This document shows, in pieces, positions 1 to 9,639 of a DNA stretch of 64,000 nucleotides. The notes under the pieces are model-generated. The model saw only the letters and a list, made by a program, of their open reading frames with translations. It ran no database searches and was not told the origin of the DNA. Both the position numbers and the translations under genes were made by a program. Source of the DNA: Methanobacteriota archaeon (GTDB taxonomy: Archaea; Thermoplasmatota; DTKX01; VGTL01); NCBI GenBank assembly GCA_016874675.1, contig VGTL01000007.1, positions 1-64,000 on the forward strand. The letters are read 5' to 3'. Position 1 is the stretch's first letter. Each line of letters starts with the position of its first letter.

Positions 1-71
1 GTCATGGAGAGCTCGCCCCGGTCCCATTCCTTGATAAGCCACCGGCGTTTCTTGCGGTTCAGGGTCCGCAT
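1..71 (-). CDS. Possible N-terminus (truncated by window edge) of an HTH-containing transposase/integrase-like protein
   Basis: Minus-strand reading from ATG at 71: MRTLNRKKRRWLIKEWDRGELSM.., resembling the N-terminus of archaeal integrase-core/HTH transposases (M.kLN..K.rWiir...kGe.S...IA). Only 23 codons visible. Confidence 0.35.
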   Translation of the reverse strand, partial: MRTLNRKKRRWLIKEWDRGELSM

Positions 72-195
72 ACATTCATATCCGCCTCTTAGATTTACCG
101 AGAGGTCCTTATTTCGGGATTCTACATCCCCGGGCGTCCAAAGAAAAACGCATAAGGGGCGAACGCGATGGCAGGGCCGGTATCGGGGTGCAAGG

Positions 196-450
196 ATGGG
201 ACTTCTCGACAAGACCAAGGACCTGGGGAAGAAGACGGTCGAACTGGGCAAGAAGGGAGTGGACAAGGGCATCGATCTTGGGAAGAAGGGCGTGGGCGCC
301 ACGAAGGAGGCCGTGAGAAAACACAACTGCGTGGAGTGCAAGCACTACGTGCCGGCCGACGAGAACAGCGGCGACTGCCCTCCCGGCGGCCACCGCATGG
401 CCTCGGCCGACGTCGGCACCTGCCCGCAGAAGGCGTTCGTGAAGAAGTAG
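196..450 (+). CDS. Small Lys-rich protein with C-terminal Cys motif (CVECKHYVPADENSGDCPPGG)
   Basis: ORF 4..450; likely start ATG at 196 (MGLLDKTKDLGKK..). Conserved-looking CxxCxH..C..C metal-binding pattern. Confidence 0.6.
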   Translation: MGLLDKTKDLGKKTVELGKKGVDKGIDLGKKGVGATKEAVRKHNCVECKHYVPADENSGDCPPGGHRMASADVGTCPQKAFVKK

Positions 451-455
451 CGCCG

Positions 456-1337
456 ATGGGCCGGATGGGCGGGCCGGGGACCCGATCGCGCCGGCCGCGA
501 TACTCGGGGATATTCGAGCGCCTGGAGCGCGAGGCCGGCTTCGTCACTCCGCAGGACCCCATTTCCGAGTTCTGCCGCCGGGACATCGACCGGAGCCAGC
601 ACGCCGCGCTCGACGGCCCGGTGGCCCCGGCGCGCCAGGTTTTCAGGGACCCGCGGGAGGCGGCCCGCGTCGTGTCCGGGTTCGCAAGGCAGGCCGGGGC
701 CGACCTCGTGGGCTTCACCCGCGTGAAGCGGTCGTTCGTATTCGAGGGCGTCGAGATCCGCCATCGCCACGCGGTCATCCTGGGCCTGCAGATGGATTAC
801 GACCGCATGGCCGCCGCGCCGGCGCAGCCCGCCGGGAGCGAGGCCCTCCGCGCCTACTGGGTGCTGGGCGGCATCACGGTCAAGGTGGCGGAGTTCGTCC
901 GCTCGCTGGGCTATGCGGCCCGGGCCCACCACCCGAGGAGCTCTGGCGGCCGGCCGCCGACGGTGCTTCACACCCTGGCCGCAGTTGAGGCCGGACTGGG
1001 GGAGACGGGCCGGTCGGGGCTGCTCGTCACGAGGGAGTTCGGGCCGAGGGTGAGGCTCTCGACGGTCACGACCGCGCTCCGCCTGCCAGCGGGGGGCCGC
1101 AAGGCCTTCGGCGTGGACCGCTTCTGCCGGGAATGCCGCGCCTGCCGGGAGGCCTGCGAGGGAGGGGCCATCCCGGACGAAAAAAAGCGCGTCCGGGGGG
1201 TCCTCAAGTACACCATCGACCCGGACCGGTGCCTGCCGGTGTTCGCCCGTTACGACGGTTGCGGGGCGTGCATCGCCCGGTGCCCGTTCAACCGGGGGCC
1301 GGGGACCGGGCCTGGTCATCGACGGGGACAGGTTTAA
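456..1337 (+). CDS. 4Fe-4S dicluster protein (epoxyqueuosine reductase/reductive dehalogenase-like)
   Basis: In-frame ATG at 456; C-terminal CRECRACREACEGGAI...CLPVFARYDGCGACIARCPFNRG, two 4Fe-4S motifs. Confidence 0.7.
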   Translation: MGRMGGPGTRSRRPRYSGIFERLEREAGFVTPQDPISEFCRRDIDRSQHAALDGPVAPARQVFRDPREAARVVSGFARQAGADLVGFTRVKRSFVFEGVEIRHRHAVILGLQMDYDRMAAAPAQPAGSEALRAYWVLGGITVKVAEFVRSLGYAARAHHPRSSGGRPPTVLHTLAAVEAGLGETGRSGLLVTREFGPRVRLSTVTTALRLPAGGRKAFGVDRFCRECRACREACEGGAIPDEKKRVRGVLKYTIDPDRCLPVFARYDGCGACIARCPFNRGPGTGPGHRRGQV

Positions 1338-1361
1338 TACATCGAGGGAAAATATCCGGCC

Positions 1362-2384
1362 GTGGGCTTTTTCAGGAAGTCGAAGATATGCCCCATATGC
1401 TCCGGGAGCAACGAGGTCTCCATCGACGAGGAGGCCGGGGTCTACGGCGTCGTGGTCTTCCCGTTCACCAGGGCGTCCTGCGGCTACTGCCGTTATAGAT
1501 TCAGCTTTCCGGGCCTGACGCTCGCGCTGGGACCGGGCTGGCTGCTCCCGCCGCTGGTCGCGGCCTCCGTCCCGGGCGTGGCCGGGGCCGTGGCGCTCCT
1601 GGCCTTTCTGGTGACGGCCCCGGTCAGCCTTGGGGTCTTCCTCTCCATCGTCCATGCGGACCTCTTCGACCGTCTCCTGTACCGCCTGGTGCTGCGGGAG
1701 GCGGAGAAGCTCGTGCGCAGGGGCGAGAAATACGGCTGGGCCGGCCGCTTCGAGAACGAGGAGATGAGGGAGCGGGTGAAGCGGCGGCTCCCGGCGAGGC
1801 AGGGACAATCGCGGTGCTCATCTGCCGGCCGTTGGTTTGGGCCGCCACGGGCAGTCCTCGATCTCGCACCCCTTGCAGCCGACGAATATCGATATCGCCG
1901 GGATCACGGCGAAGCCGTCGACGCAGAAGGCAACAAGGAGGATGGCGGCGGGCCACGAGAAGGCCGTCCAGATGAGGCAGGTTCCACCCGCGAGGGGCGC
2001 CAGCCAGACGGGGAACATTATCGCTATGTTGCGCCGGAACACCCCGCGGAAGTCGCCGCCCGCCTTCCGGGCGAACAATCGCGGCGCCACCCTGCCGTAG
2101 CCGCAGGGGCAGGCGCCGGTCCCGAAGTGGTGGCAGTACGGGCAGATGATCGCCCAGAAGAGGACTATCGAGGCGGCGCAGTAGGCCAGGAAGAGGAGGG
2201 AGAGGGGCCACCAGAGGAGCCAAAGCATCGCCGCCCCCAGCGCGAACAGCAGGAGGGTCGGGCCGTTGTCCAGGGCGACGAGCCAGGCCGGGACCTCCCG
2301 CGCGCAGCGGTTGGGGACGCCGCAGTCCTCGCCCTGCCCGGCCCCATGGTCCCTTGGCGCCCCGTCCACGGGCATTTCGATTAG
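1362..2384 (+). CDS. Zinc-ribbon N-terminus plus transmembrane protein; true C-terminus uncertain
   Basis: GTG start; KICPICSGSNE...CGYCRYRF zinc ribbon and hydrophobic segment. The frame stays open after about 1815, antisense to gene 1818..2375, so the annotated end is doubtful. Confidence 0.5.
   Translation: MGFFRKSKICPICSGSNEVSIDEEAGVYGVVVFPFTRASCGYCRYRFSFPGLTLALGPGWLLPPLVAASVPGVAGAVALLAFLVTAPVSLGVFLSIVHADLFDRLLYRLVLREAEKLVRRGEKYGWAGRFENEEMRERVKRRLPARQGQSRCSSAGRWFGPPRAVLDLAPLAADEYRYRRDHGEAVDAEGNKEDGGGPREGRPDEAGSTREGRQPDGEHYRYVAPEHPAEVAARLPGEQSRRHPAVAAGAGAGPEVVAVRADDRPEEDYRGGAVGQEEEGEGPPEEPKHRRPQREQQEGRAVVQGDEPGRDLPRAAVGDAAVLALPGPMVPWRPVHGHFD
1818..2375 (-). CDS. Cys-rich membrane protein
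   Basis: 185 aa; several hydrophobic segments (LLLFALGAAMLWLLWWPLSLLFLAY) and Cys pairs (CPYCHHFGTGACPCGYG, CKGCEIEDC). Confidence 0.55.
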   Translation of the reverse strand: MPVDGAPRDHGAGQGEDCGVPNRCAREVPAWLVALDNGPTLLLFALGAAMLWLLWWPLSLLFLAYCAASIVLFWAIICPYCHHFGTGACPCGYGRVAPRLFARKAGGDFRGVFRRNIAIMFPVWLAPLAGGTCLIWTAFSWPAAILLVAFCVDGFAVIPAISIFVGCKGCEIEDCPWRPKPTAGR

Positions 2385-2439
2385 CCTGCGGCCTATTTAC
2401 CTTTTGTTGTTCGCATAGTGGAAATGGTTGCCATTTTCA

Positions 2440-2611
2440 AGGCGCAGGGCGCAGGGCGCAGGGCGCAAGGGGCGAAGGCGCAGGGCGCAGGGCGCAGGGG
2501 TCAAGGAACGGGGAATTGAATGATCCGATAATCCCCTTGTCCCTTGCGCCTTGGCCCTTGCGCCTCACGCCTCGCGCCTTGCGCCTCGCGCCCTGTGCCT
2601 TGTATCATCCT
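2440..2611. repeat. Heptad-type G-rich/C-rich hairpin element 1
   Basis: G arm ggcgcagggcgcagggcgcagggcgcaagggg...; AT-richer loop gaattgaatgatccgataat; C arm ccttgtcccttgcgccttggcccttgcgcctcacgcctcgcgccttgcgcc. Confidence 0.85.
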
Positions 2612-2624
2612 CGAGCCCGCAAGC

Positions 2625-3791
2625 TCACTTGCGCCTTCTGAGCTGGAGGACGGCCCCTCCCAGGGTCAGGCAGGCCATGAGCACCAGAACGAGCACCTGG
2701 GGCCAGATGTGCTCCAGGCCCCAGCCCCGGAGCATCACCGAGCGCATGGCGTCGATGCCGTAGCGCAGCGGGACGCAGTAGGAGACGGGCTGGAGGAACT
2801 GCGGTATCGATTCCACGGGCCAGAACATCCCGGCGAGCAAAATCGACGGGAAGAGGACGAGCGGGATGAACTGGATGGCCTGGAGCTCGTTTTTGGCGCT
2901 CGCCGAAAGGAGGATGCCCAGCCCCTGGTGGACGAAGGCCAAAAGCAGGATGACGAGGAGCGCCACGGCGATGTTGCCCACCACGGTGATGTTGAATATC
3001 AGCATCGCCGCGAAAAGGATGACGAGGCTCTGGAGCAGCCCGAGCACCGCGAACGCCAGCGCGTACCCGAACACGATCTCGGAGGCGGTGGCCGGGGACA
3101 CGAGCAGGCGCTGGAGGGTGCCGCTGCGCCGCTCGTAGACGAACAGGATTATCGTCAGCATCGTGGTGACCATCATTATCGCCATCGACATTATCGCCGG
3201 GGCGAAGTAGTCGATGAACTTGGTGTCGCCGCCGCCGTAGGCGTAGGATATGTCAGGCTCTATCGGGATTTTGCGCGCGCTCTGGCCCGTTTCCTCGGTG
3301 ATCTTGTTGATCGCGGCCAGGTAGGCGTTCGTGACGACCTTGAGCACGGTCTGGGCGATGTTGGGGCTGGAGCCGTCGATGTAGATTTCTATGCGGGCGG
3401 GCAGGGCCCCCGGAGTGGCATTGGCGCTCAGGAGGAAGTCCTGCGAGAAGTCCGGCTGGAACCTTATGGCGGCCCAGGCCTCGTTGCGGTCGACCTTGCC
3501 CTTCGATGCCTCCCAGTCCGTGGAGGCGGTCAGCTCCAGCGTATCGCGGTTGAGCTTGTCGATAACGCGGTTGCCGACGGTCCGGTTGCCCGAGAACATC
3601 GGGACGGACGGGATGCCGGAATCCAGGTTGACGATGTCCACCTTCACGTGGCTCACCTCGCCTCCGAAGGTGTAGCCGAAGGCGAGCATCATGAGGAGCG
3701 GCATCCCGATGACGAAGCCCAGCGTCCGGCGGTCGTGGCGGAACTGGAGCAGCATCCGCCGGGTGAACCCGAGCATCCGCCGAGCGTTCAT
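2625..3791 (-). CDS. ABC-2 type transporter permease
   Basis: 388 aa; N-terminal TM, large extracytoplasmic region, C-terminal TM bundle; overlaps the ATPase gene by 4 bp. Confidence 0.85.
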   Translation of the reverse strand: MNARRMLGFTRRMLLQFRHDRRTLGFVIGMPLLMMLAFGYTFGGEVSHVKVDIVNLDSGIPSVPMFSGNRTVGNRVIDKLNRDTLELTASTDWEASKGKVDRNEAWAAIRFQPDFSQDFLLSANATPGALPARIEIYIDGSSPNIAQTVLKVVTNAYLAAINKITEETGQSARKIPIEPDISYAYGGGDTKFIDYFAPAIMSMAIMMVTTMLTIILFVYERRSGTLQRLLVSPATASEIVFGYALAFAVLGLLQSLVILFAAMLIFNITVVGNIAVALLVILLLAFVHQGLGILLSASAKNELQAIQFIPLVLFPSILLAGMFWPVESIPQFLQPVSYCVPLRYGIDAMRSVMLRGWGLEHIWPQVLVLVLMACLTLGGAVLQLRRRK

Positions 3792-4510
3792 TCCGCACCC
3801 CTCCTCGCGACCTCCAGGAAGACGTCCTCGAGCGACCTCTTGCCGTGTTTTTTCATGAGCTCCTCCGGGTCGCCCTCGGCGATGAGCCGGCCCTGGCGCA
3901 GCAGGCCGACCTTTTGGCAGTGGCCCGCCTCGTCCATGTAGTGGGTGGTGATGACCACCGTTATCCCCTTCTCGCCCAGCTTGTCGAAGTACTCCCAGAA
4001 CGAGGCGCGCAGCTCGGGGTCCACGCCCACCGTGGGCTCGTCCAGGATGAGCAGCCTCGGCTCGTGCAGCAGGGCGCAGGCCAGGCTCAGCCGGTGCCTC
4101 ATGCCGCCGCTCAGGGTGGAGGCGAGATCGTCCCTCCAGCCGGCAAGGTCGACGAAGTCGAGCATCTCCCTCTCGCGCTCGCGGAACCGGGCCGGGGTCA
4201 TCCCGTAGAGGCTCGCGAAGAGCTCCAGGTTCTCGTGGACGGTGTTGTCGATGTAGACCGCCACGTCCTGGGGCATGTAGCCGATCGAGGAGAGGACCTC
4301 GCCGGAGGGCATGGCCCTGCCCAGCACCTTGACCGACCCAAAGGTCGGCCTGAGCAGGCCGCAGATCATCTTTATGGCCGTGGTCTTGCCCGAGCCGTTG
4401 GGGCCCAGGAGGCCGTAGGTCTCCCCTTCTTCGATCTTGAGGTCCAGATTGTCGACCGCGGTGAATTTCCCGAACTTCTTGACAAGCCTTCCCGTCTCTA
4501 TCGCCGCCAT
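3788..4510 (-). CDS. ABC transporter ATP-binding protein
   Basis: Walker A GPNGSGKTT, signature LSGGMRHR, Walker B LLILDEPTVGVD. Confidence 0.93.
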   Translation of the reverse strand: MAAIETGRLVKKFGKFTAVDNLDLKIEEGETYGLLGPNGSGKTTAIKMICGLLRPTFGSVKVLGRAMPSGEVLSSIGYMPQDVAVYIDNTVHENLELFASLYGMTPARFREREREMLDFVDLAGWRDDLASTLSGGMRHRLSLACALLHEPRLLILDEPTVGVDPELRASFWEYFDKLGEKGITVVITTHYMDEAGHCQKVGLLRQGRLIAEGDPEELMKKHGKRSLEDVFLEVARRGAE

Positions 4511-4514
4511 CCTC

Positions 4515-5102
4515 TCACCCCTTTCTCAGACCCTCCACGAACATCGAGCAGAAAGCGCGTATCGCCCTGTCGTCCATGGTGATGAACATGTCCTTCCCCA
4601 AAAACGCGGTCATCACGAACGAGCGGAAGAAGAAGCTGAAAAAGACCATCGCGGCCATCCTGGGGTCCACCTTCCGGATGAGGCCTTCCCGGGCGGCCTC
4701 TTCGAAGTATCCCGACAGGAGCTCGATGGCCGCCCGGGGCGCCGGCTCTATCCGGCGCCACATCCTGGGCCGCCGGTGCATCTCGGTCATGCCGAGCTTG
4801 AGGATGGGCGCCTTCTCGAGCATCCCGGCGAGCATGAAGCTCCCTATGAGAGAGAGGTCCTCCACGACGTCGCCCGTGGCCGGGAACCCGCCGGGCGGGA
4901 GGCGCTGCTCCATGTCCGCCTCCCGGTCGAGCAGCGCGAAGAAGAGCTTCTCCTTGGTCCCGAAGAGCCTGAAGAGCGTGACCTCGTTCGCGCCCGCCCT
5001 CCGCGCTATGGCCCGCGTGGTGACGCCGTCGAAGCCGCGGCGGCAGGAAAGCTCGAGCGCGGCGTCGAGCAACCGGGTGCGGGCGTCCTTCCTCCGGGCC
5101 AT
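4515..5102 (-). CDS. TetR family transcriptional regulator
   Basis: MARRKDARTRLLDAALELSCRRGFDGVTTRAIARRAGANEVTLFRLFGTKEKLF; start chosen at internal ATG 5102. Confidence 0.88.
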   Translation of the reverse strand: MARRKDARTRLLDAALELSCRRGFDGVTTRAIARRAGANEVTLFRLFGTKEKLFFALLDREADMEQRLPPGGFPATGDVVEDLSLIGSFMLAGMLEKAPILKLGMTEMHRRPRMWRRIEPAPRAAIELLSGYFEEAAREGLIRKVDPRMAAMVFFSFFFRSFVMTAFLGKDMFITMDDRAIRAFCSMFVEGLRKG

Positions 5103-5119
5103 CGTACCACCGGGCAGTG

Positions 5120-5141
5120 TATGCAAGTGCTTGCTTGCATA
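5120..5141. promoter_or_regulatory. Candidate TetR operator (inverted repeat)
   Basis: TATGCAAG-TGCTTG-CTTGCATA, perfect 8-bp arms, about 18 bp upstream of the TetR ATG. Confidence 0.6.
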
Positions 5142-5256
5142 ATGGCTTCTCGTGGATATATACCTTTGCCCGGCCGCCAAGACCTGACAGGCATTTATTA
5201 TAAATAACTATAACCGGATATAGAAAGTTATAATAACCCCGACGAGCCAATATACC

Positions 5257-5481
5257 ATGATGACGGCGACCACGATTCAGATAGACAAGGGCTTGAAAGC
5301 GCACCTTGACGGCCTGAAGCTCCATCCCCGGGAGACCTACAACGAGGTGCTCGAAAGGCTCCTCGAGGACCAGCTCGAGCTCAGCGAGCAGACCAGGCGG
5401 GAAATCGAGGAGGCGCTCGAGGCGGTGCGCAAGGGGCGCTTCAAGACCCACGAAAAACTGGGCAGGGAAATGGGATTCTAG
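5257..5481 (+). CDS. RelB/DUF7557-like antitoxin
   Basis: 74 aa MMTATTIQIDKGLKAHLDGLKLHPRETYNEVLERLLED..; immediately upstream of RelE-like toxin. Confidence 0.7.
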   Translation: MMTATTIQIDKGLKAHLDGLKLHPRETYNEVLERLLEDQLELSEQTRREIEEALEAVRKGRFKTHEKLGREMGF

Positions 5482-5732
5482 TGCCTTTCCAGATCATTTG
5501 GTCCGAGCCGGCCGAGAAGGCGCTGAGGAAGCTCGACCGGTCCGTTGCGAAACGGATATACGGGACCGTCGGCCGGCTCGCGGGGGACCCGCTTCGCAAC
5601 GTCATCCGCCTTGTCAACTCCCCGTATTACAGGTTGCGGGTGGGTGATTACCGGGTGATATTCGACCTCCAGGCCGACCTGATGAGGATCCTCGTCGTCA
5701 AGGTGGGCCACCGCAAGGGCATCTACGGTTGA
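5481..5732 (+). CDS. RelE/ParE family toxin
   Basis: 83 aa IIWSEPAEKALRKLDRSVAKRI..YYRLRVGDYRVIFDL....VVKVGHRKGIYG; GTG start adjoining the antitoxin stop. Confidence 0.85.
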   Translation: MPFQIIWSEPAEKALRKLDRSVAKRIYGTVGRLAGDPLRNVIRLVNSPYYRLRVGDYRVIFDLQADLMRILVVKVGHRKGIYG

Positions 5733-8700
5733 GCCCCGGGGGGTTTCGGCCCGCCCCTCCCCGGCTTCGGCCCGCCTCGTCCCCTTCCGCCGGCATGTAG
5801 GCCGCCGCCCGCCGGCGGCGGCCTGTCTCCGTGCCGGTGCGAGAGGATGCGCAAAAGGATGTAGATGATGATGGACACGGCGAGGAGGGCCCCGACCGCC
5901 GCGGCGGGCATCTCCCAGCCGACGTTCGGGCCGGTCGCCTGCCGCACATCCACCGTGACCGTCCGGACCGAGACGCCCCCGGCGGCGTCGCTCGCGGTCA
6001 GCGTCACCGTGTAGCGGCCGGGCCTGGAATAGGCGTGGTGGGCCCTCGCCCCGGTCGCGGTGGAGCCGTCGCCGAAGTCCCACAGGTACGAGAGGGCCTC
6101 CGGCGGGTCGTCGGGGTCGGTCGTGCCCGAGCCGTCAAAACGGAGCTCGGAGCCGGTGGCGGCGCTCCCCCCGACCGGACCGATCCGGGCCGAGGGCGGG
6201 GTGTTTTCGACCACCACGAGGAAGGCGGCGGGCGCGCTCCACTCCCCGAGCTGGTCCATCACTGTCAGGTTGACTGTATAGACGCCCCGGCGGGCGTAGT
6301 AGTGCGTCGGGGCCGGCAACTCGGAGGAGCCGCCGTCGCCGAACTCCCAGCGGATCCGGACGACCCGGCCGTCGGGGTCGGAGGACCTCGAGACGAACGA
6401 GAACAGGGTGGCCACCGTGCCGTTTTGCGGGAAGACCTGAAGCCGCGCCTGCGGGGGGGCGTTCAGGACCGCAACGACCGTCGAGAACAGGAAGGTCGAC
6501 CCGTCCTCGAGGCGGACCAGGAGCTCCACGGTGTAGTTGCCCGGGATGGCGTAGGTGTGGCCGGCCGCAAGCCGCGCGTCCGACATCTCCACCCCCCCGT
6601 CACCGAAAGACCACATGCCGGAGACCACGCGCTCCGCCGGGCCGGTCATTTCGACCGAGAAGGCGACCGGGCTCCCGGACCGGGCCGGGTCCGGGAGGGC
6701 GCGTATGGTCAGCTCCAGCGCCGGGGGCGACACCTCCATGTTGAGGGCGTTTTGGCACTCCCGGACGGTCCCCTCGAGGTTGGACAGCCACGCCCGGACC
6801 GTGTACCGGCCGGGCGAGGTGTAGGCGTGGGTGGCCGAGAGCGCAGTGGACCACTCCGTGGCGTTGCCGTCCCCGAAATCGAACCGGACCCCGGCGAGCG
6901 CCCCGGCCGAGCGCTCGAGGCGCACCGAAAAAATCACCGGCTCCCAGCAGGCGACCCGCGTCCCGCCCGACACGAGCGAGCCGTTCGGCATCGCCGAGAC
7001 GAAGAACTGGACCGTGGCCAGGTTGTTGTCCTCGAAGAGCTCGTCGATGAGGTGGGTGGAATCGACCATGAAGGAGGCGTTGTGCCACCCGGGCGTGGCG
7101 ATGGCGGCCGCCGAGAGACCGAACTCGCACCCGGGCAGGCACTCGGCCAGCTCCTTCGCAAGCAGGGGGCTTCCATCAAGGCCGATTTCGAGGACGGCGC
7201 CGGGCGCCGGCTGTTGGAACGGGTTGAAAGAGGCGTTGTGGACGCCGGTGGCGGAGATCCGCACCAGGTCGCCCTCCACCGGAGAGGGGGGCGAGACCTG
7301 GAGCGACAGGGGATGGAGCTCCGGCCCGCTGCGGAGGGACAGCTCGAGCTGGAACGGGCGGTCCACCACCCCCTGCACCCGGCCGACGCCCTTCTGGTCG
7401 GCGAGGGCGGTGAACTGGTGGGGGTTGTAGTCGCGATCGGTCCCGTTCCACCATACATGCTGGCCCTTGACCGCCAGCGTCTGGCTGCGGTATTCGGGGA
7501 GGTCGACCGCCACCGCACCGAGGCGGTCGGTCACGAGCAGGTGGAAGGTGCCGGCCGGCAACCAGTTCTCGGGGTCCCCGGGCGGGTTGGCGTTGTACCT
7601 GGCCGTCACCCGGACGCTCCAGAACCTCCCCTCGCGGCAGGCGCCGTCGCCCGCCGCCGGGCCGAATGCGTTGCCGCCGGAGTCCCCGGTGTAATCCAGC
7701 CCGTGGATGCCCCAGGCGCTGATGTTCTCCAGCTGGTTGGAGTTGACGGCGATGTCGGTCCTGCGCAGGGCGATGCCGACGCGCGAGCCCGCGACCGTGT
7801 TGCGGTCCACCGAGCCGGGGTTGTGCGAATCGGACCGCATCTCCACCGAAATGCCGGTCTCGTTGGCCGAGACCCCGTTCCCGGTGATGTCCCCGGTGAA
7901 GTCGACCGCGAGTATTCCGGTCTGCGCCTGCCCGGCCAGCCGGTTCCCGCTGACCGTCACCTTGGAGGAGCGGATATCGAGCCCGGTCCTCCCGCCCAGG
8001 ATGGTGTTGTTGGATATGAGGCCCCGGCCGGAGGCGTCCTGCATCATGCTGGCGTTGATGCCCGTGGTCCCGGAGCGCACGGTGTTGTCGGATATCCTCC
8101 ACGGCAGGCCGTCCGGGTTCTTTCCGCGCACCTCGATGCCGTTGTCAACGGATTCCACGGTGTTGCCCACGACATTGCCGTACGACTGGACCACCACGCC
8201 GTAGTTGGAGGCGGTCACACGGTTCTCGCCGACGATGTCGTCGTTGTTGTAGCCGCCGAAGTATATGCCGGTGCCCATCCCGGAGATGTTGTTGCCCCGG
8301 ACCTCCGAGTACTCGAGGATGCTCGGGTTCCTCAACAATATCCCGTAGGTCCCGATGGTCGGCCTGGCCGGCCCGTCGATCGTGTTTCTGAGGACGCACG
8401 CCGGCCTGCTGCAATCGATCATACCGCCGTTGTGGCCCAGTTCCGAGCGGATGGTATTGCCCTCCACGAGGCCCCCGCCCGAGCTGAGCGCGATACCCTT
8501 GCCGCCGAGGACCGAGTTCTCCCGTACGGCGAGGGTGTCGGTGGTGAAGTCGTAGCAGACGACGGCGTAGTCCTTGCAGTTGAAGGTCGAGCGCCCGATG
8601 ATGGTCACCGGCGAATAGACCGCCCCGATGGAGCTGCCGTCCCCTTCGAACGCGCAGCCGCGCACCAGGCTCTCCTTGGGATCGTTGAAGAAGACGGAGC

Positions 8701-9538
8701 ACTCCGGCCGGCTGAGGAACCCTGAGGCGACGAGGCATCCGGTGTAGCTCCGGTTGAATGTGCAGTCCTCGACGGTCAGGTTGGCTCCCCGGCCGGCGGC
8801 GGCGGCCGGCGGCGCGTCGCGCGCGCGCCCCCCCGCCTGGCCGAAGCCGCACCCCGACATTACTGTCTTCGAGGAATAGAAGGAGCAGCTGGCCCGGTAG
8901 GAGAAGAGGCAGTCCACGACGGTGACGTCCGAGAGCGTGGAGTCGATGCCGCCGGTGGCCTCGTCGGTGCAGTTCACCAGCGACACCGAGGAGTTCCAGA
9001 TGTATAGGCCCGCCGAATCGTTGCAGGCGAACCGGGTGTCCTCCAGGGTGATGCGCGAGTCTTCAAAGACCAGCACGGGCTCCCAGTCCTTGAAGGTGTC
9101 GTTGAACACGCACTGCCTGAAGCTGGCCGTCCCGCCCAGCACGTTGATGCCGCCCCTCTTGGTATCGAAGCTGGGGCCGATGTTGCCCATGCAGGACCGT
9201 TCCGCGTCCAGCTCCCCGTAGACCCGGAAGAACGCCGCCGGGACCGCCGGGTCGGGGTTCACCGTGCAGCCGATCAGGGTCAGGCGGGCGCCCCTCCCGA
9301 CCGTTATCCCGCTCTTGTACGAGGAGGTCTGGTTGAACGAGAGCAGGACGTTGTCCAGCGTCAGCCGGGCCCCCGACCTGACCGTGAGGTTCCAGGGGCC
9401 CAGCTCGATGGTCTCGTTCGAGACGAGTGTGTCGGCCGTGACGACCCAGTCCTGGCCGGGAGGGGGGGCCTGCGCCGGGACGGGAATGGCCGGGACCAAT
9501 GAAAGGAGCACCAATGCAGTGACGGCGAGCGCTCTCAC
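5723..9538 (-). CDS. Large secreted membrane-anchored protein: right-handed beta-helix, CARDB-like and PKD domains
   Basis: 1271 aa; signal peptide MRALAVTALVLLSLVPAIPVPAQA; NNTI/GNTV-type beta-helix repeats; several PKD motifs (WDFGDGSTATGARAHHAYSRPGRYTVTLTA); C-terminal TM. Confidence 0.88.
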   Translation of the reverse strand: MRALAVTALVLLSLVPAIPVPAQAPPPGQDWVVTADTLVSNETIELGPWNLTVRSGARLTLDNVLLSFNQTSSYKSGITVGRGARLTLIGCTVNPDPAVPAAFFRVYGELDAERSCMGNIGPSFDTKRGGINVLGGTASFRQCVFNDTFKDWEPVLVFEDSRITLEDTRFACNDSAGLYIWNSSVSLVNCTDEATGGIDSTLSDVTVVDCLFSYRASCSFYSSKTVMSGCGFGQAGGRARDAPPAAAAGRGANLTVEDCTFNRSYTGCLVASGFLSRPECSVFFNDPKESLVRGCAFEGDGSSIGAVYSPVTIIGRSTFNCKDYAVVCYDFTTDTLAVRENSVLGGKGIALSSGGGLVEGNTIRSELGHNGGMIDCSRPACVLRNTIDGPARPTIGTYGILLRNPSILEYSEVRGNNISGMGTGIYFGGYNNDDIVGENRVTASNYGVVVQSYGNVVGNTVESVDNGIEVRGKNPDGLPWRISDNTVRSGTTGINASMMQDASGRGLISNNTILGGRTGLDIRSSKVTVSGNRLAGQAQTGILAVDFTGDITGNGVSANETGISVEMRSDSHNPGSVDRNTVAGSRVGIALRRTDIAVNSNQLENISAWGIHGLDYTGDSGGNAFGPAAGDGACREGRFWSVRVTARYNANPPGDPENWLPAGTFHLLVTDRLGAVAVDLPEYRSQTLAVKGQHVWWNGTDRDYNPHQFTALADQKGVGRVQGVVDRPFQLELSLRSGPELHPLSLQVSPPSPVEGDLVRISATGVHNASFNPFQQPAPGAVLEIGLDGSPLLAKELAECLPGCEFGLSAAAIATPGWHNASFMVDSTHLIDELFEDNNLATVQFFVSAMPNGSLVSGGTRVACWEPVIFSVRLERSAGALAGVRFDFGDGNATEWSTALSATHAYTSPGRYTVRAWLSNLEGTVRECQNALNMEVSPPALELTIRALPDPARSGSPVAFSVEMTGPAERVVSGMWSFGDGGVEMSDARLAAGHTYAIPGNYTVELLVRLEDGSTFLFSTVVAVLNAPPQARLQVFPQNGTVATLFSFVSRSSDPDGRVVRIRWEFGDGGSSELPAPTHYYARRGVYTVNLTVMDQLGEWSAPAAFLVVVENTPPSARIGPVGGSAATGSELRFDGSGTTDPDDPPEALSYLWDFGDGSTATGARAHHAYSRPGRYTVTLTASDAAGGVSVRTVTVDVRQATGPNVGWEMPAAAVGALLAVSIIIYILLRILSHRHGDRPPPAGGGLHAGGRGRGGPKPGRGGPKPPGAQP

Positions 9539-9639
9539 AATGACCCCGCGAGTATTTCGCCGGCGGACTATATAGATTTATTGGGACGTTTTTAAGCAGC
9601 CTTGAAATACCACCGCCCCCATTCTGCGGCGGTGGTGGC

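Noticed and set aside
2440-2611. Heptad tracts as a CRISPR array
   Set aside because: Units are about 7-8 nt, contiguous and degenerate, with no 20-40-nt spacers and no cas genes in the window.
5257-5732. TA module as a novel defence system
   Set aside because: Looks like an ordinary RelB/RelE-type pair; no additional defence genes adjacent.
5831-8725. 964-aa plus-strand ORF
   Set aside because: Antisense to the clearly coding beta-helix/PKD protein; composition (Arg/Gly/Val/His-rich, no domains) is typical of GC-rich antisense frames.
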